DNA of 64,000 bases from Streptomyces sp. Ag109_O5-1 (GTDB lineage: Bacteria; Actinomycetota; Actinomycetes; Streptomycetales; Streptomycetaceae): NCBI RefSeq assembly GCF_003814875.1, contig NZ_RKQF01000001.1, positions 6,510,001 through 6,574,000 on the forward strand. The letters are read 5' to 3'. The translations under genes were made by a program, and so were the position numbers. The notes under the pieces are model-generated. The model worked only from the letters and a program-made list of their open reading frames with translations. It was not told where the DNA came from and did no database searches. Shown here piece after piece: positions 25,372 through 33,862 of the stretch (within the stretch, counting starts at the first letter, position 1; each line of letters opens with the position of its first letter).

Positions 25372-26102
25372 TCGGCGCCGCCCTGGCGCAGGACGTACCC
25401 GACGCCGCGCACGGTGTGGACGAGGCGGGGTTCGCCGCCCGCCTCGGTCTTGCGGCGGAGGTACATGACGTACACGTCGAGAGAGTTGGAGGAGGGCTCG
25501 AAGTCGAAGCCCCAGACGGCCTTCAGGATCTGTTCGCGGGTGAGGACCTGGCGCGGGTGTGCCATGAACATCTCCAGGAGGGTGAACTCGGTGCGGGTGA
25601 GTTCCACCTGGCGGCCGGCCCGGGTCACCTCGCGGGTCGCGAGGTCCATGCGCAGGTCGGCGAAGGTGAGTGCCTCGTCCTCCTCGGCCCCTTCGACCAC
25701 GGACGCCGCGTAGGAGCTGCGGCGCAGGAGGGCTCGGATGCGGGCGAAGAGTTCGTCCAGTTCGAACGGCTTGACCAGGTAGTCGTCGGCCCCCGCGTCG
25801 AGGCCGGTGACACGGTCGCCGACCGTGTCGCGGGCCGTCAGCATCAGGATCGGGGTCGTGTCGCCCGCCCCGCGGATGCGGCGGGCCGCGGTCATGCCGT
25901 CCATCCGCGGCATCTGGATGTCGAGGACGATCAGGTCCGGCTTGTAGGCCGTGGCCTTCTCCAGTGCGTCCGCGCCGTCCACGGCCTCCTCGGTCTCGTA
26001 CCCCTCGAAGGCGAGGCTGCGCTGGAGTGCTTCGCGTACGGCAGGCTCGTCGTCGACGATCAGGATGCGCTGGGGGTCACGGTCGCCATCGGCGGGGCTC
26101 AT
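25368..26102 (-). CDS. OmpR-family response regulator, MprA/CutR-like
   Basis: 244 aa partner of the kinase. Receiver: acidic pocket VDDE, phosphoacceptor Asp in LIVLDIQMPRMDG, Thr in MLTARD, Lys in LVKPFE. C-terminal winged helix ends YVMYLRRKTEAGGEPRLVH. ATG at 26102. It precedes the kinase in the operon. Confidence 0.93.
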   Translation of the reverse strand: MSPADGDRDPQRILIVDDEPAVREALQRSLAFEGYETEEAVDGADALEKATAYKPDLIVLDIQMPRMDGMTAARRIRGAGDTTPILMLTARDTVGDRVTGLDAGADDYLVKPFELDELFARIRALLRRSSYAASVVEGAEEDEALTFADLRMDLATREVTRAGRQVELTRTEFTLLEMFMAHPRQVLTREQILKAVWGFDFEPSSNSLDVYVMYLRRKTEAGGEPRLVHTVRGVGYVLRQGGAE

Positions 26103-26215
26103 CGCTCGCGTTTCCTCGGGGTGCGGTGGTTCGTGGTCGGGACGCCTTTCAGCCTCGCATGTTTCCGGGCTGTCGGGTATGCACGCTGGTGGGGCGGAAC
26201 GCCCCCAAGGGGGGC

Positions 26216-26545
26216 CTAGCCGCGGACCAGGGTCATGCGGCTGAGCTGCACCTTGCGCTGGTGCGGCCGGGCCGCCGAGGTGCGCAGGCCCATCAGCTGC
26301 GGGGCCGGTGCGACCTCCGGGGCGCGCGAGACCGGAGTGGCCTCCGGGGCGCGCGGGGCCGGGGCGGCCTCCGGGGTGCGCGGGGCCGGGGGCGTCACCG
26401 TCGGCACCGCCGCCTCCGTCGGCGCGTGGAGTTCGTACGCCACCGCAAGGGCCAGGGTGATGCCGGCCGGGCCGTCGGCGGCCGTCGTGTGCGAAACCTG
26501 CGTGACCTGCGAAACCCGGGTTGCCTGCGAGATCTGCGTGGTCAT
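26216..26545 (-). CDS. Small Ala/Pro-rich protein downstream of HtrA
   Basis: 109 aa, start MTTQISQATRVSQVTQVSH, with a hydrophobic patch (ITLALAVAYELHAP) and a Pro/Ala-rich repeat region built from RTPEAAPAP/RAPEATPVS units, then a basic tail. An AGGGAG ribosome-binding site lies six bases before the ATG, 31 bp after the HtrA stop, so it is probably the last gene of that transcript. No recognised domain. Confidence 0.65.
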   Translation of the reverse strand: MTTQISQATRVSQVTQVSHTTAADGPAGITLALAVAYELHAPTEAAVPTVTPPAPRTPEAAPAPRAPEATPVSRAPEVAPAPQLMGLRTSAARPHQRKVQLSRMTLVRG

Positions 26546-26576
26546 GACGTACTCCCTACGTGCTCGTGCTGGTCGT

Positions 26577-27722
26577 TCAGCTGGTGGAGCCCGCCCGCAG
26601 CTTGGCCAGGTCGGACTTGACGGTGTTGATCGGGATGGCGAAGCCGAGGCCGACGCTGCCCGCGTCCGAGGAGGACGAGGAGGAGCTGGAACTGGCCGAG
26701 TACATCGCCGAGTTGATGCCGATGATGTTGCCGCCGGCGTCGATCAGCGCGCCGCCGGAGTTGCCGGGGTTCAACGAGGCGTCCGTCTGGATCGCCTTGT
26801 AGGTCGTGGTCGACGAACCCGTGTCGCCGTTGAACTGCCGGCCGCCGAAGGAGAACGGCCACTGGCCGTCGCCGCCGCTGCCCTGGCTCTGCTGGTCCTG
26901 GCTCTCGTCGGTGGAGACGGTGACGTCCCGGTTGAGCGCGGAGACGATGCCGCTGGTCACGGTGCCGCTGAGGCCCTCGGGGGAGCCGATCGCCACGACC
27001 GTGTCGCCGACCTGGACTCCGTCGGAGTTGCCGAGGGCGGCGGGGCTGAGGCCGGAGGCGCCCTGAAGCTTGATGAGGGCGAGGTCCTTGGCGCTGTCGG
27101 TGCCGACGACCTGGGCGGTGTACGACTTGCCGGTGCTCGTCGTCACCTTGATCGACTGGGCGCCGGAGATCACGTGGTTGTTGGTGACGATCTCGCCGTT
27201 GCTGGTGATGATCACGCCGGAGCCGGTCGAGGTGCCGTTGCTGAGGGTCGCGGTGATCTCGACGACGCTCGGGCTCACCTTGGCGGCGATCGTGGCGACG
27301 TCACCCCTCTTGCTGGAGGGCACCACGCTGGTGGTGGTGCTGCTGGAGACGACCTGGGTCTTGCCGGTCAGCTCCTGGAAGGCGTACGCGGTGCCGCCGC
27401 CCACCGCCGCCGCGACGATCGCGACCGCGGCGAGCAGGGCTATCGGGCCGCGGGTGCGCTTCTGCTTCGCGTGAGCCGAGTGCGGGGTCTCTTCGGGGAG
27501 CGCCGAGAACTCCGGGAGCTGCGTGGTCTCCGGCTCCACGGTGACCGGCTGCGCGGCCGGCTGCTGCGCCGCCTGCTGCATCGGCTGGTGCGTGGGCGGG
27601 GGCGGCCACTCCGGGTTGACGGGAGAGGAGGCGTGCTGCTGGGGGTACGCGCCCTGGTAGGCGTCACCCTGGGGACCCTGCGGGTTCTCGTACTCGCCGC
27701 TGCGGCGGAAGCTCTCGGTCAT
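26577..27722 (-). CDS. HtrA/DegP-like membrane serine protease (no PDZ domain)
   Basis: 381 aa. A Gln/Pro-rich cytoplasmic N-terminus (residues 1-90) and one transmembrane helix (GPIALLAAVAIVAAAVGG) precede a trypsin-like domain outside the cell. The triad is His in VTNNHVISG, Asp in KDLALIKL and Ser in NPGNSGGAL. A run of ten Ser follows at SASSSSSSSSSSD. The protein stops right after the protease fold (PINTVKSDLAKLRAGSTS), without the usual PDZ domain. Likely acts in envelope protein quality control with the two-component pair downstream. Confidence 0.9.
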   Translation of the reverse strand: MTESFRRSGEYENPQGPQGDAYQGAYPQQHASSPVNPEWPPPPTHQPMQQAAQQPAAQPVTVEPETTQLPEFSALPEETPHSAHAKQKRTRGPIALLAAVAIVAAAVGGGTAYAFQELTGKTQVVSSSTTTSVVPSSKRGDVATIAAKVSPSVVEITATLSNGTSTGSGVIITSNGEIVTNNHVISGAQSIKVTTSTGKSYTAQVVGTDSAKDLALIKLQGASGLSPAALGNSDGVQVGDTVVAIGSPEGLSGTVTSGIVSALNRDVTVSTDESQDQQSQGSGGDGQWPFSFGGRQFNGDTGSSTTTYKAIQTDASLNPGNSGGALIDAGGNIIGINSAMYSASSSSSSSSSDAGSVGLGFAIPINTVKSDLAKLRAGSTS

Positions 27723-27930
27723 GACAAGTAGCTTGTCCCGTGACCATGAGAGCTTCCTGAGTACCCGCTGAGAACGGAGAGAGAAGCTCGTTTGCCCGAA
27801 ATAAAGACGCTTCTCGCAGGTCGGGCGAGGTTCTCAGAAACGGTTCATGAAGGCTTTGCTGTGGGTCCTGTGGGTCCTGTGGATCGTGTGGGTGCGGGTG
27901 CGCGCCTCTGAAAGAAGGGGCACCGTTAGC

Positions 27931-27990
27931 GAGCGCCCCCTCAGGGGCGCGGGGAACTGCGCGACCAGCCCCCACGCACCCGCAGCCGAA
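27931..27990 (-). repeat. Dispersed GC-rich repeat type A (short copy)
   Basis: GCGCCCC CTCA GGGGCGC hairpin, then GGGGAACTGCGCGACCAG and CCCCCACGCACCCGCAGCC. It abuts the lacI stop codon. It matches copies at 8119, 12223 and 32540. Confidence 0.7.
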
Positions 27991-27993
27991 CGA

Positions 27994-29016
27994 CTACACG
28001 CACCCGCAGGACCCACGCACCACCAGCCGCGAAGGAAACGTCTTCAGGCGCTCCCTCCGCGAACCGGCCACCCGCAGTCCGTCGTCCAGTACCAGGTCCA
28101 CCGCCGCCCGCGCCATCGCCGGGCGGTCCGAGGCGATCGTCGTCAGCGGGGGATCCGCCAGCGCCGCCTCCTTGATGTCGTCGAAGCCGGCCACCGCCAG
28201 CTCCCCCGGCACGTCGATACGCAGTTCCCGCGCCGCCCGCAGCACGCCGAGTGCCTGGTCGTCGGTGGAGCAGAAGATCGCCGGCGGGCGGTCGGTGCCG
28301 GAGAGGATCCCCAGGGCGACCTGGTACGCGTCGTACCTGTTGTACGGCGCCTCGAACAGCCGGTCCTCCGTGGGCAGCCCCGCCTCGTCCATGGCCCGTC
28401 GCCAGCCCTCGACGTGGTCGGAGACCGGGTCGCCGACCGACGGGGTCTCGGCGGTGCCGCCCATACAGGCCACGTACTCGTAGCCGTGCTCCAGCAGGTG
28501 CCGTACGGCGAGCTGGGCGCCCCCGAGGTCGTCGGTGACCACCGCGACGTCGTCGATCGCCTCCGGCCGCTCGTGCAGCAGCACCACCCGGGCGTCCCAG
28601 GCCTCGATCTCGGCCGCGGCCTGGTCGTTCAGCGCGTGGGAGACGAGGATGAGGCCCGAGACCCGCATCCCGAGGAACGCGCGCAGATAGTGGACCTCGC
28701 GCTCGGCGACGTAGTCGGTGTTCCCGACCAGCACCATCTTTCCGCGCTCGGACGCCGCCTGCTCCACCGCGTGCGCCATCTCGCCGAAGAACGGCTGGCG
28801 GGCGTCCGGGATGATCAGGCCTATGAGGTCGGTGCGCCGCGAGGCCATGGCCTGGGCGACCCGGTCGGGCCGGTACCCCAGTTCCTTGATCGCGGCGAGG
28901 ACACGCTCGCGCGTGGCCGGGGCGACCGGCCGGGGTCCGTTGTTGATGACATAGCTGACAACGGCGGTCGAAGTTCCCGCCAGCCGCGCCACATCGTCCC
29001 GAGTCACCTTGGCCAC
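27994..29016 (-). CDS. LacI-family transcriptional regulator
   Basis: 340 aa. N-terminal LacI helix-turn-helix (VTRDDVARLAGTSTAVVSYV, hinge region ERVLAAIKELGYRPDRVAQA) and a periplasmic-binding-like effector domain (FCSTDDQALGVLRAARE, VAGFDDIKEAALADPPLT). GTG start at 29016. The last residues (RGSCGCV) run into the dispersed repeat. No sugar operon adjoins, so the effector is unknown. Confidence 0.92.
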   Translation of the reverse strand: MAKVTRDDVARLAGTSTAVVSYVINNGPRPVAPATRERVLAAIKELGYRPDRVAQAMASRRTDLIGLIIPDARQPFFGEMAHAVEQAASERGKMVLVGNTDYVAEREVHYLRAFLGMRVSGLILVSHALNDQAAAEIEAWDARVVLLHERPEAIDDVAVVTDDLGGAQLAVRHLLEHGYEYVACMGGTAETPSVGDPVSDHVEGWRRAMDEAGLPTEDRLFEAPYNRYDAYQVALGILSGTDRPPAIFCSTDDQALGVLRAARELRIDVPGELAVAGFDDIKEAALADPPLTTIASDRPAMARAAVDLVLDDGLRVAGSRRERLKTFPSRLVVRGSCGCV

Positions 29017-29123
29017 GCGCGGAGTCTACGCGGATGGACCCGCTCTGGGCAGGGCAAATCGAAGCTTCGCTTGCGGAAGCAATGCCTCGTCCGGGCGACG
29101 GCAACGCCCCGCCCGGACGACGA

Positions 29124-29903
29124 CTACCTCTCGGCCGGTACCTCGACCCCGTCCAGGGCGGTCGATGCGTCCACATCGTCCGCCTTTGCATGGTCCGCCT
29201 TGGCCTTGGCCTCGTCACTGACCCGCTCGCCCTTCTCGGGCGTAACGAATCGATAACCGACGTTCCGGACGGTGCCGATCAAGGACTCGTGCTCCACGCC
29301 GAGCTTGGCGCGCAGCCGTCGTACGTGCACGTCGACGGTCCGGGTGCCGCCGAAGTAGTCGTACCCCCAGACCTCCTGGAGCAGCTGTGCACGAGTGAAC
29401 ACCCGGCCGGGGTGCTGGGCCAGGTACTTCAGCAGCTCGAACTCCTTGAAGGTGAGGTCGAGGACCCGGCCCTTCAGTTTCGCGCTGTACGTGGCCTCGT
29501 CGACCGACAGGTCGCCGTTGCGGATCTCCATGGGGGAGTCGTCGGCGACGATCTGCTGGCGGCCCATGGCGAGGCGCAGCCGCGCCTCCACCTCGGCCGG
29601 CCCCGCGGTGTCGAGGAGTACGTCGTCGATGCCCCAGTCGGCGGTGACGGCGGCGAGCCCGCCCTCGGTGACGACCAGGATCAGCGGACAGCCCGGACCG
29701 GTGGACCGCAGCAGCTGGCAGAGGCTGCGTACCTGCGGAAGGTCGCGGCGGCCGTCGATCAGGATGACGTCCGCGCCCGGGGTGTCGACGAGGGCGGGGC
29801 CTTCGGCCGGGGCGACCCGCACGTTGTGCAGGAGCAGGCCGAGGGCCGGCAGCACCTCTGTCGACGGCTGGAGGGCATTGGTCAGGAGCAGCAGAGAACT
29901 CAT
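29124..29903 (-). CDS. glnR: GlnR, global nitrogen regulator
   Basis: Orphan OmpR-type regulator controlling nitrogen assimilation genes such as glnA, glnII and amtB. The 259 aa protein starts MSSLLLLTNALQPSTEVLPA and has the atypical receiver with Asp50 in VILIDGRRD; GlnR works unphosphorylated as a dimer. The C-terminal winged helix (FTRAQLLQEVWGYDYFGGTR) is typical. I took the ATG at 29903; upstream residues of the frame are noncoding. No kinase adjoins, as expected. Confidence 0.96.
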   Translation of the reverse strand: MSSLLLLTNALQPSTEVLPALGLLLHNVRVAPAEGPALVDTPGADVILIDGRRDLPQVRSLCQLLRSTGPGCPLILVVTEGGLAAVTADWGIDDVLLDTAGPAEVEARLRLAMGRQQIVADDSPMEIRNGDLSVDEATYSAKLKGRVLDLTFKEFELLKYLAQHPGRVFTRAQLLQEVWGYDYFGGTRTVDVHVRRLRAKLGVEHESLIGTVRNVGYRFVTPEKGERVSDEAKAKADHAKADDVDASTALDGVEVPAER

Positions 29904-30082
29904 ACGTCTGGTTCCTCCTCGGTCCCTGCGAGGACTGTGTGCAATGACACTGCGCTGCGCTCCCGAGCCTCCGTACATCCGCGGTCACCAGGAGTTTCCC
30001 GCTTCGTATACAAAGCTTCCGAAAGCACAAAAGGACCCGGTGGCGGCGCTGCCCGAGTCCTCTGCCCAGCAGAATAGCCCAC

Positions 30083-30919
30083 ATGAGCAACGGTCCGGCA
30101 GGTCATGTGGCACGTTCCACCGTTCGTCCGAACTCTGAGACAAGCAGATACGCCCCTATCCGGACGTTTCTGCGCACTGCCGACGGGGTTTCCGTCGATT
30201 CCGTATACGACCCGGCCTCAGTCGTATACGACGGCTCCCCGCCATCTTCCCGTGACCTCGTGTTCGTCCTTGCCCACGGTTTCACGGGGGACGTGGACCG
30301 GCCACATGTACGACGGGTGGTGGCCGCTCTGACCGATTACGGCCCGGTCGTCAGCTTCTCCTTCCGGGGCCACGGCCGCTCGGGCGGCCGTACCACCGTC
30401 GGCGACCGCGAGGTCCTCGACCTGGCGGCGGCGGTGGAGTGGGCCCGCGGCTTCGGGCACACGCGGGTGGTGACCGTCGGCTTCTCGATGGGCGGCTCGG
30501 TGGTGCTGCGGCACGCGGCGCTGCACCCAGGGGTGGACGCCGTGGTCTCCGTGTCGTCGCCCGCCCGCTGGTACTACCGGGGTACGGCCCCCATGCGCCG
30601 TGTCCACTGGCTGGTCACCCGGCCCGAGGGCCGGCTGGTCGGCCGCTACGGCTTCCACACCCGTATCCACCACCGCGACTGGGACCCGGTGCCGCTGTCC
30701 CCGGTGGAGGCGGTGCCGAGGATCGCGCCCACCCCGCTGCTGATCGTGCACGGCGACAGCGACGGCTACTTCCCGGTCGACCATCCGCAGATGCTGGCCG
30801 CCGCCGCGGGCGACGGCGCCGAACTCTGGCTGGAGCCCGGCATGGGCCACGCCGAACACGCGGCGGACGAGGCGCTGCTGGCCAGGATCGGCGACTGGGC
30901 GGCCTCCCGGGCGGGCTAG
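30083..30919 (+). CDS. Alpha/beta hydrolase
   Basis: 278 aa serine hydrolase. Visible: oxyanion motif LAHGFTGD, nucleophile elbow GFSMGGS, acid region IVHGDSDGYFPVDHP and catalytic His in MGHAEHA. ATG at 30083 has little ribosome-binding sequence. Divergent from glnR and 53 bp before the MoaD-like gene. Substrate unknown. Confidence 0.9.
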   Translation: MSNGPAGHVARSTVRPNSETSRYAPIRTFLRTADGVSVDSVYDPASVVYDGSPPSSRDLVFVLAHGFTGDVDRPHVRRVVAALTDYGPVVSFSFRGHGRSGGRTTVGDREVLDLAAAVEWARGFGHTRVVTVGFSMGGSVVLRHAALHPGVDAVVSVSSPARWYYRGTAPMRRVHWLVTRPEGRLVGRYGFHTRIHHRDWDPVPLSPVEAVPRIAPTPLLIVHGDSDGYFPVDHPQMLAAAAGDGAELWLEPGMGHAEHAADEALLARIGDWAASRAG

Positions 30920-30972
30920 CCTGGCCCTGTACACAGCCGACTGATGAACTTCCGAGTCTCTTGAGGAACCGC

Positions 30973-31227
30973 ATGCCCAAGGTCACGGTGCGCTACTGGG
31001 CCGCCGCGAAGGCCGCGGCCGGCGTCGCCGAGGAGCCGTACGACGCGGACACCCTCGCCGAGGCGCTGGACGCGGTGCGCGCGCGACACCCCGGGGAACT
31101 GGCGCGCGTCCTGCGGCGATGCTCCTTCCTCGTCGACGGTGACCCCGTGGGGACGCGGGCGCATGAGACGGTACGGCTGGCCGAGGGCGGCACGGTCGAG
31201 GTGCTCCCGCCGTTCGCAGGAGGGTGA
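30973..31227 (+). CDS. MoaD/ThiS-like sulfur-carrier protein
   Basis: 84 aa ubiquitin-fold protein ending in the required Gly-Gly (EVLPPFAGG), which becomes a thiocarboxylate. Starts MPKVTVRYWAAAKAAAG, with TTGAGGAA upstream. It may act as the small subunit of molybdopterin synthase or another sulfur carrier; the rest of the pathway is not here. Confidence 0.9.
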   Translation: MPKVTVRYWAAAKAAAGVAEEPYDADTLAEALDAVRARHPGELARVLRRCSFLVDGDPVGTRAHETVRLAEGGTVEVLPPFAGG

Positions 31228-31236
31228 GCGAGAGCG

Positions 31237-32316
31237 ATGACCAACCAGCCGTACGAGGGCTACGACCCGTACCAGCAGCAGCCCCAGCCGCAGCAGCAGC
31301 CGCAGTGGGGGTACGACGAGCAGCAGTACGCCACGCAGCAGTGGCAGGGACAGACGTGGGAGACGCAGACGCACGCGCCGGTGCAGGCGGCCCCGCCGGC
31401 GTCGGCCGCCGAGACGGCGTACACGCCGCAGCAGCAGTATGCGCAGCCGTCGGCACAGGCACAGCAGCCGACGTACACCCCGCCTGCGCCCGCGCCTGCC
31501 GCGCCCTCACCTTCGCCCTCCGCCGAGCCGGACGCGGGGTACGGTCCCGCGACCCTCGCGGGCAACGCGCGCATCACGGACGCGCAGCGGGCGCGCATCG
31601 AGGGCCGTTCGCCGATCATCGAGCCCGGTATGCAGCCGGCCCTGCTCACCGCCCTGCTGGGCCTGCTGCTCGCGGCGACGGCGCCCCTCTCCTCGTACGC
31701 CCTGGTCGTCCCCCTGGTGATCCTCCAGGCGGTGACGGCGGCGGGCTGGTTCCGGCTGAACGGCATGTGGCCGGCCCGTCAGGGCATCGCGCTCGCGTTC
31801 CTGGGCGGGCTGACGGCGGACGTGGTGGTACTGGTCGCGGGCCGTGACCAGGCCCCGGCGGCGATCCTCGGCCCCCTGGGCATCTGGGTGCTCCTCACCC
31901 TCGTCCTCCAGCTCCGCTCGCACGCGGACCCCGACACCCGTATGTACGGCCTGATGGCCACGGTCGCGTCCTCCGCGCTGACGATCATCGCGACGGGCTA
32001 TCTGGGCGCCGACCCCGACGCGGTGTCCGTCGGCGCCGCCGCGGTCGCGGTGGCGGTCCTGGCGAGGGCGCTTCCGCTGCCGACGCCGGCATCGGTGATC
32101 GTGTCCCTGCTGGCGGCCACCGGGGCGGGCATCGCGGTGGGCGGCATGACGGGGCTCGGCACGACGGGTGCGCTGATCGGGGCGGCGGCCGCGGCGTGCG
32201 CGCTCATCGGCCACCGGGTGGCGAGCTACGACTACCCGTCGAGGTTCGTCCACTTCACGGCAGGCGTGGCACTCCCCCTGGCGGCGGCGGCACCGCTGGT
32301 GTGGGTCCTGCACTGA
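31237..32316 (+). CDS. Membrane protein with Gln/Pro-rich N-terminus
   Basis: 359 aa. Residues 1-100 are low-complexity and cytoplasmic (repeats of YQQQPQPQQQPQ type). The rest has about seven or eight hydrophobic helices, starting GMQPALLTALLGLLLAATAP. It begins nine bases after the MoaD-like stop, so they are probably cotranscribed. No known transporter motif seen; unknown function. Confidence 0.85.
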   Translation: MTNQPYEGYDPYQQQPQPQQQPQWGYDEQQYATQQWQGQTWETQTHAPVQAAPPASAAETAYTPQQQYAQPSAQAQQPTYTPPAPAPAAPSPSPSAEPDAGYGPATLAGNARITDAQRARIEGRSPIIEPGMQPALLTALLGLLLAATAPLSSYALVVPLVILQAVTAAGWFRLNGMWPARQGIALAFLGGLTADVVVLVAGRDQAPAAILGPLGIWVLLTLVLQLRSHADPDTRMYGLMATVASSALTIIATGYLGADPDAVSVGAAAVAVAVLARALPLPTPASVIVSLLAATGAGIAVGGMTGLGTTGALIGAAAAACALIGHRVASYDYPSRFVHFTAGVALPLAAAAPLVWVLH

Positions 32317-32317
32317 T

Positions 32318-32600
32318 TTTGCCCACCCACCCGCCCGACTCGGTTGGTGGAGGGGTGAGGCCGAGGCAGCGCGGACGACGCCTGCAAGGCGACCGGCAGC
32401 CACTCTGGCCGCGCGGAGGCTCTGACCCGCGGTCCGGGCAGTCAAACCCCGGGACGCGGGGATTTCGAACGCGGGTCGGTGATCGCCCCCCCTAGGGGCG
32501 CGAGGGCTTCGAACGCGGGCTGGGCAGCCGAGCCAAGGGGCGCGGGGAACTGCGCGATCAGCCCCCACCGGCCCGCACTGGCACGACCACCCGCAGCGCC
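32318..32600 (+). repeat. Composite intergenic repeat region
   Basis: The first part (about 32318-32366) is a second copy of the type C repeat found at 4105. Two short TTCGAACGCGGG repeats follow (about 32464 and 32508). A type A block follows them (GGGGCGCGGGGAACTGCGCG, then ATCAGCCCCCACCGGCCCGC, ending near 32575). No gene was recognised in 32317-32721. Confidence 0.6.
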
Positions 32601-32721
32601 CCCAGTTCTCCCAGTCCCCCTCTCCACTGTCACAGCTGGTCGACAATCCCCGGTCGGCCCGCTCCCGCAGGGTTAGCGTGAGGGAACCGACGTGCCGAGC
32701 CGACCCGGGGGACCCCACCAC

Positions 32722-33459
32722 ATGCGCGCCCTGCGAATACTCCTGATCGTCGCCGTCGTTCTCGGCGTTCTCTTCGTGGTCGTCGACCGCGTCGCCGTGC
32801 ACTTCGCCGAGGGCGAGGCCGCCGGCAAGCTGAAGACGACCGAGGGACTGGCGAGCGACCCCGACGTCTCCATCAACGGCTTTCCGTTCCTCACCCAGGT
32901 CGCGAGCGGCACCCTCGACGACGTCGAGGTCAGCATCAAGGACTACGACGCCACCACCGGGACCGCCGGCAAGACCATCCGCATCGGCGACCTGCACGCC
33001 GACATGAAGGACGTCTCCTTCTCCGGCGACTACAGCTCCGCCACCGCCGAGTCCGCCACCGGCACCGCGCTCATCTCCTACGCCGAGCTGCTGAAGAACG
33101 CCAAGGCCGCGCCCACCGACATGGGCCTCGGCTTCACCGGCCAGGTCGTCGGTCTCGCCGACGGCGGCAACGGCAAGATCAACGTCACCCTCGACGTCAC
33201 CGTCCCCGGCGTCAGCGCCCACCAGAAGGTCACCGTCCTCAGCACGGTCACCGTCAAGGACAACACCGTGCAGGTGCACGCCGACAACCTGCCCAAGCTC
33301 GCCGGGGTCAGCCTCATCGAGAACCGGTTCCGGCAGGCCGCCGACTTCCGGCAGGCGATCAACCAGCTCCCCGGCGGTGTCCAGCTGGACAAGGTGGAGG
33401 CTGCGCCGAATGGTGTGGAGATCGCGGTGAAGGGTTCGAACGTCAAGCTGGCCGGGTAG
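32722..33459 (+). CDS. LmeA-like phospholipase family (DUF2993) membrane protein
   Basis: 245 aa. One N-terminal helix (LRILLIVAVVLGVLFVVVDR) anchors or exports a beta-rich domain with the DUF2993 start pattern FAEGEAAGKLKTTEGL, then PDVSINGFPFLTQVASGTLD. Mycobacterial LmeA in this family is a periplasmic phospholipase needed for lipomannan maturation. I used ATG at 32722. Confidence 0.85.
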   Translation: MRALRILLIVAVVLGVLFVVVDRVAVHFAEGEAAGKLKTTEGLASDPDVSINGFPFLTQVASGTLDDVEVSIKDYDATTGTAGKTIRIGDLHADMKDVSFSGDYSSATAESATGTALISYAELLKNAKAAPTDMGLGFTGQVVGLADGGNGKINVTLDVTVPGVSAHQKVTVLSTVTVKDNTVQVHADNLPKLAGVSLIENRFRQAADFRQAINQLPGGVQLDKVEAAPNGVEIAVKGSNVKLAG

Positions 33460-33625
33460 TAAGCGCGACGGCGGCGGCTCCCAGGAGAGTCCGACAGGCG
33501 AGACGGCGACGTCCGTACCGTAGATGTGGCGGCGCGACAGTCACCCGCCCGCCCCGGAACCATGCACTCGCCCCTACTCCTATCTCGCAATCCGGACGAT
33601 CGTGTCTCAACATGCGACATGCCGG

Positions 33626-33654
33626 TGACATGCCCGGTTATCCGTCCCTACGAT
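33626..33654 (+). promoter_or_regulatory. Promoter for a leaderless transcript
   Basis: TGACAT (33626-33631), a 17-base spacer and TACGAT (33649-33654). The next ATG begins eight bases after the -10, so transcription probably starts at or next to that ATG. Confidence 0.65.
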
Positions 33655-33661
33655 CGAGCCC

Positions 33662-33742
33662 ATGAAGCGACAGGCGGATCTCACGAAGCGGCGGGCAGTC
33701 GACCTGTGCCGCGTCGCCGCCATGCTCTGTCGCCCCTTCTGA
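33662..33742 (+). CDS. Cys-containing leader peptide upstream of sulfurtransferase
   Basis: 26 aa starting MKRQADLTKRRAVDLCRV and ending MLCRPF, with two Cys codons (16 and 23). I recall nearly the same peptide in other Streptomyces, annotated as a putative leader peptide. Cys-rich leaderless ORFs act as cysteine-responsive attenuators of sulfur genes in mycobacteria. Here it precedes the sulfurtransferase by 120 bp, so ribosome stalling on low cysteine could tune that gene. Confidence 0.75.
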   Translation: MKRQADLTKRRAVDLCRVAAMLCRPF

Positions 33743-33862
33743 CGTGGAGGCCGCTGCCTCCGCATCCCCCTGCCCTCCCCTGTCGAGGGCATCCGTGCGC
33801 CGCGCCGCGCACGCACCCGCACTTCGCACGCCCCGCCGCAACTGCCCCGGAGGAGAAAGAGC

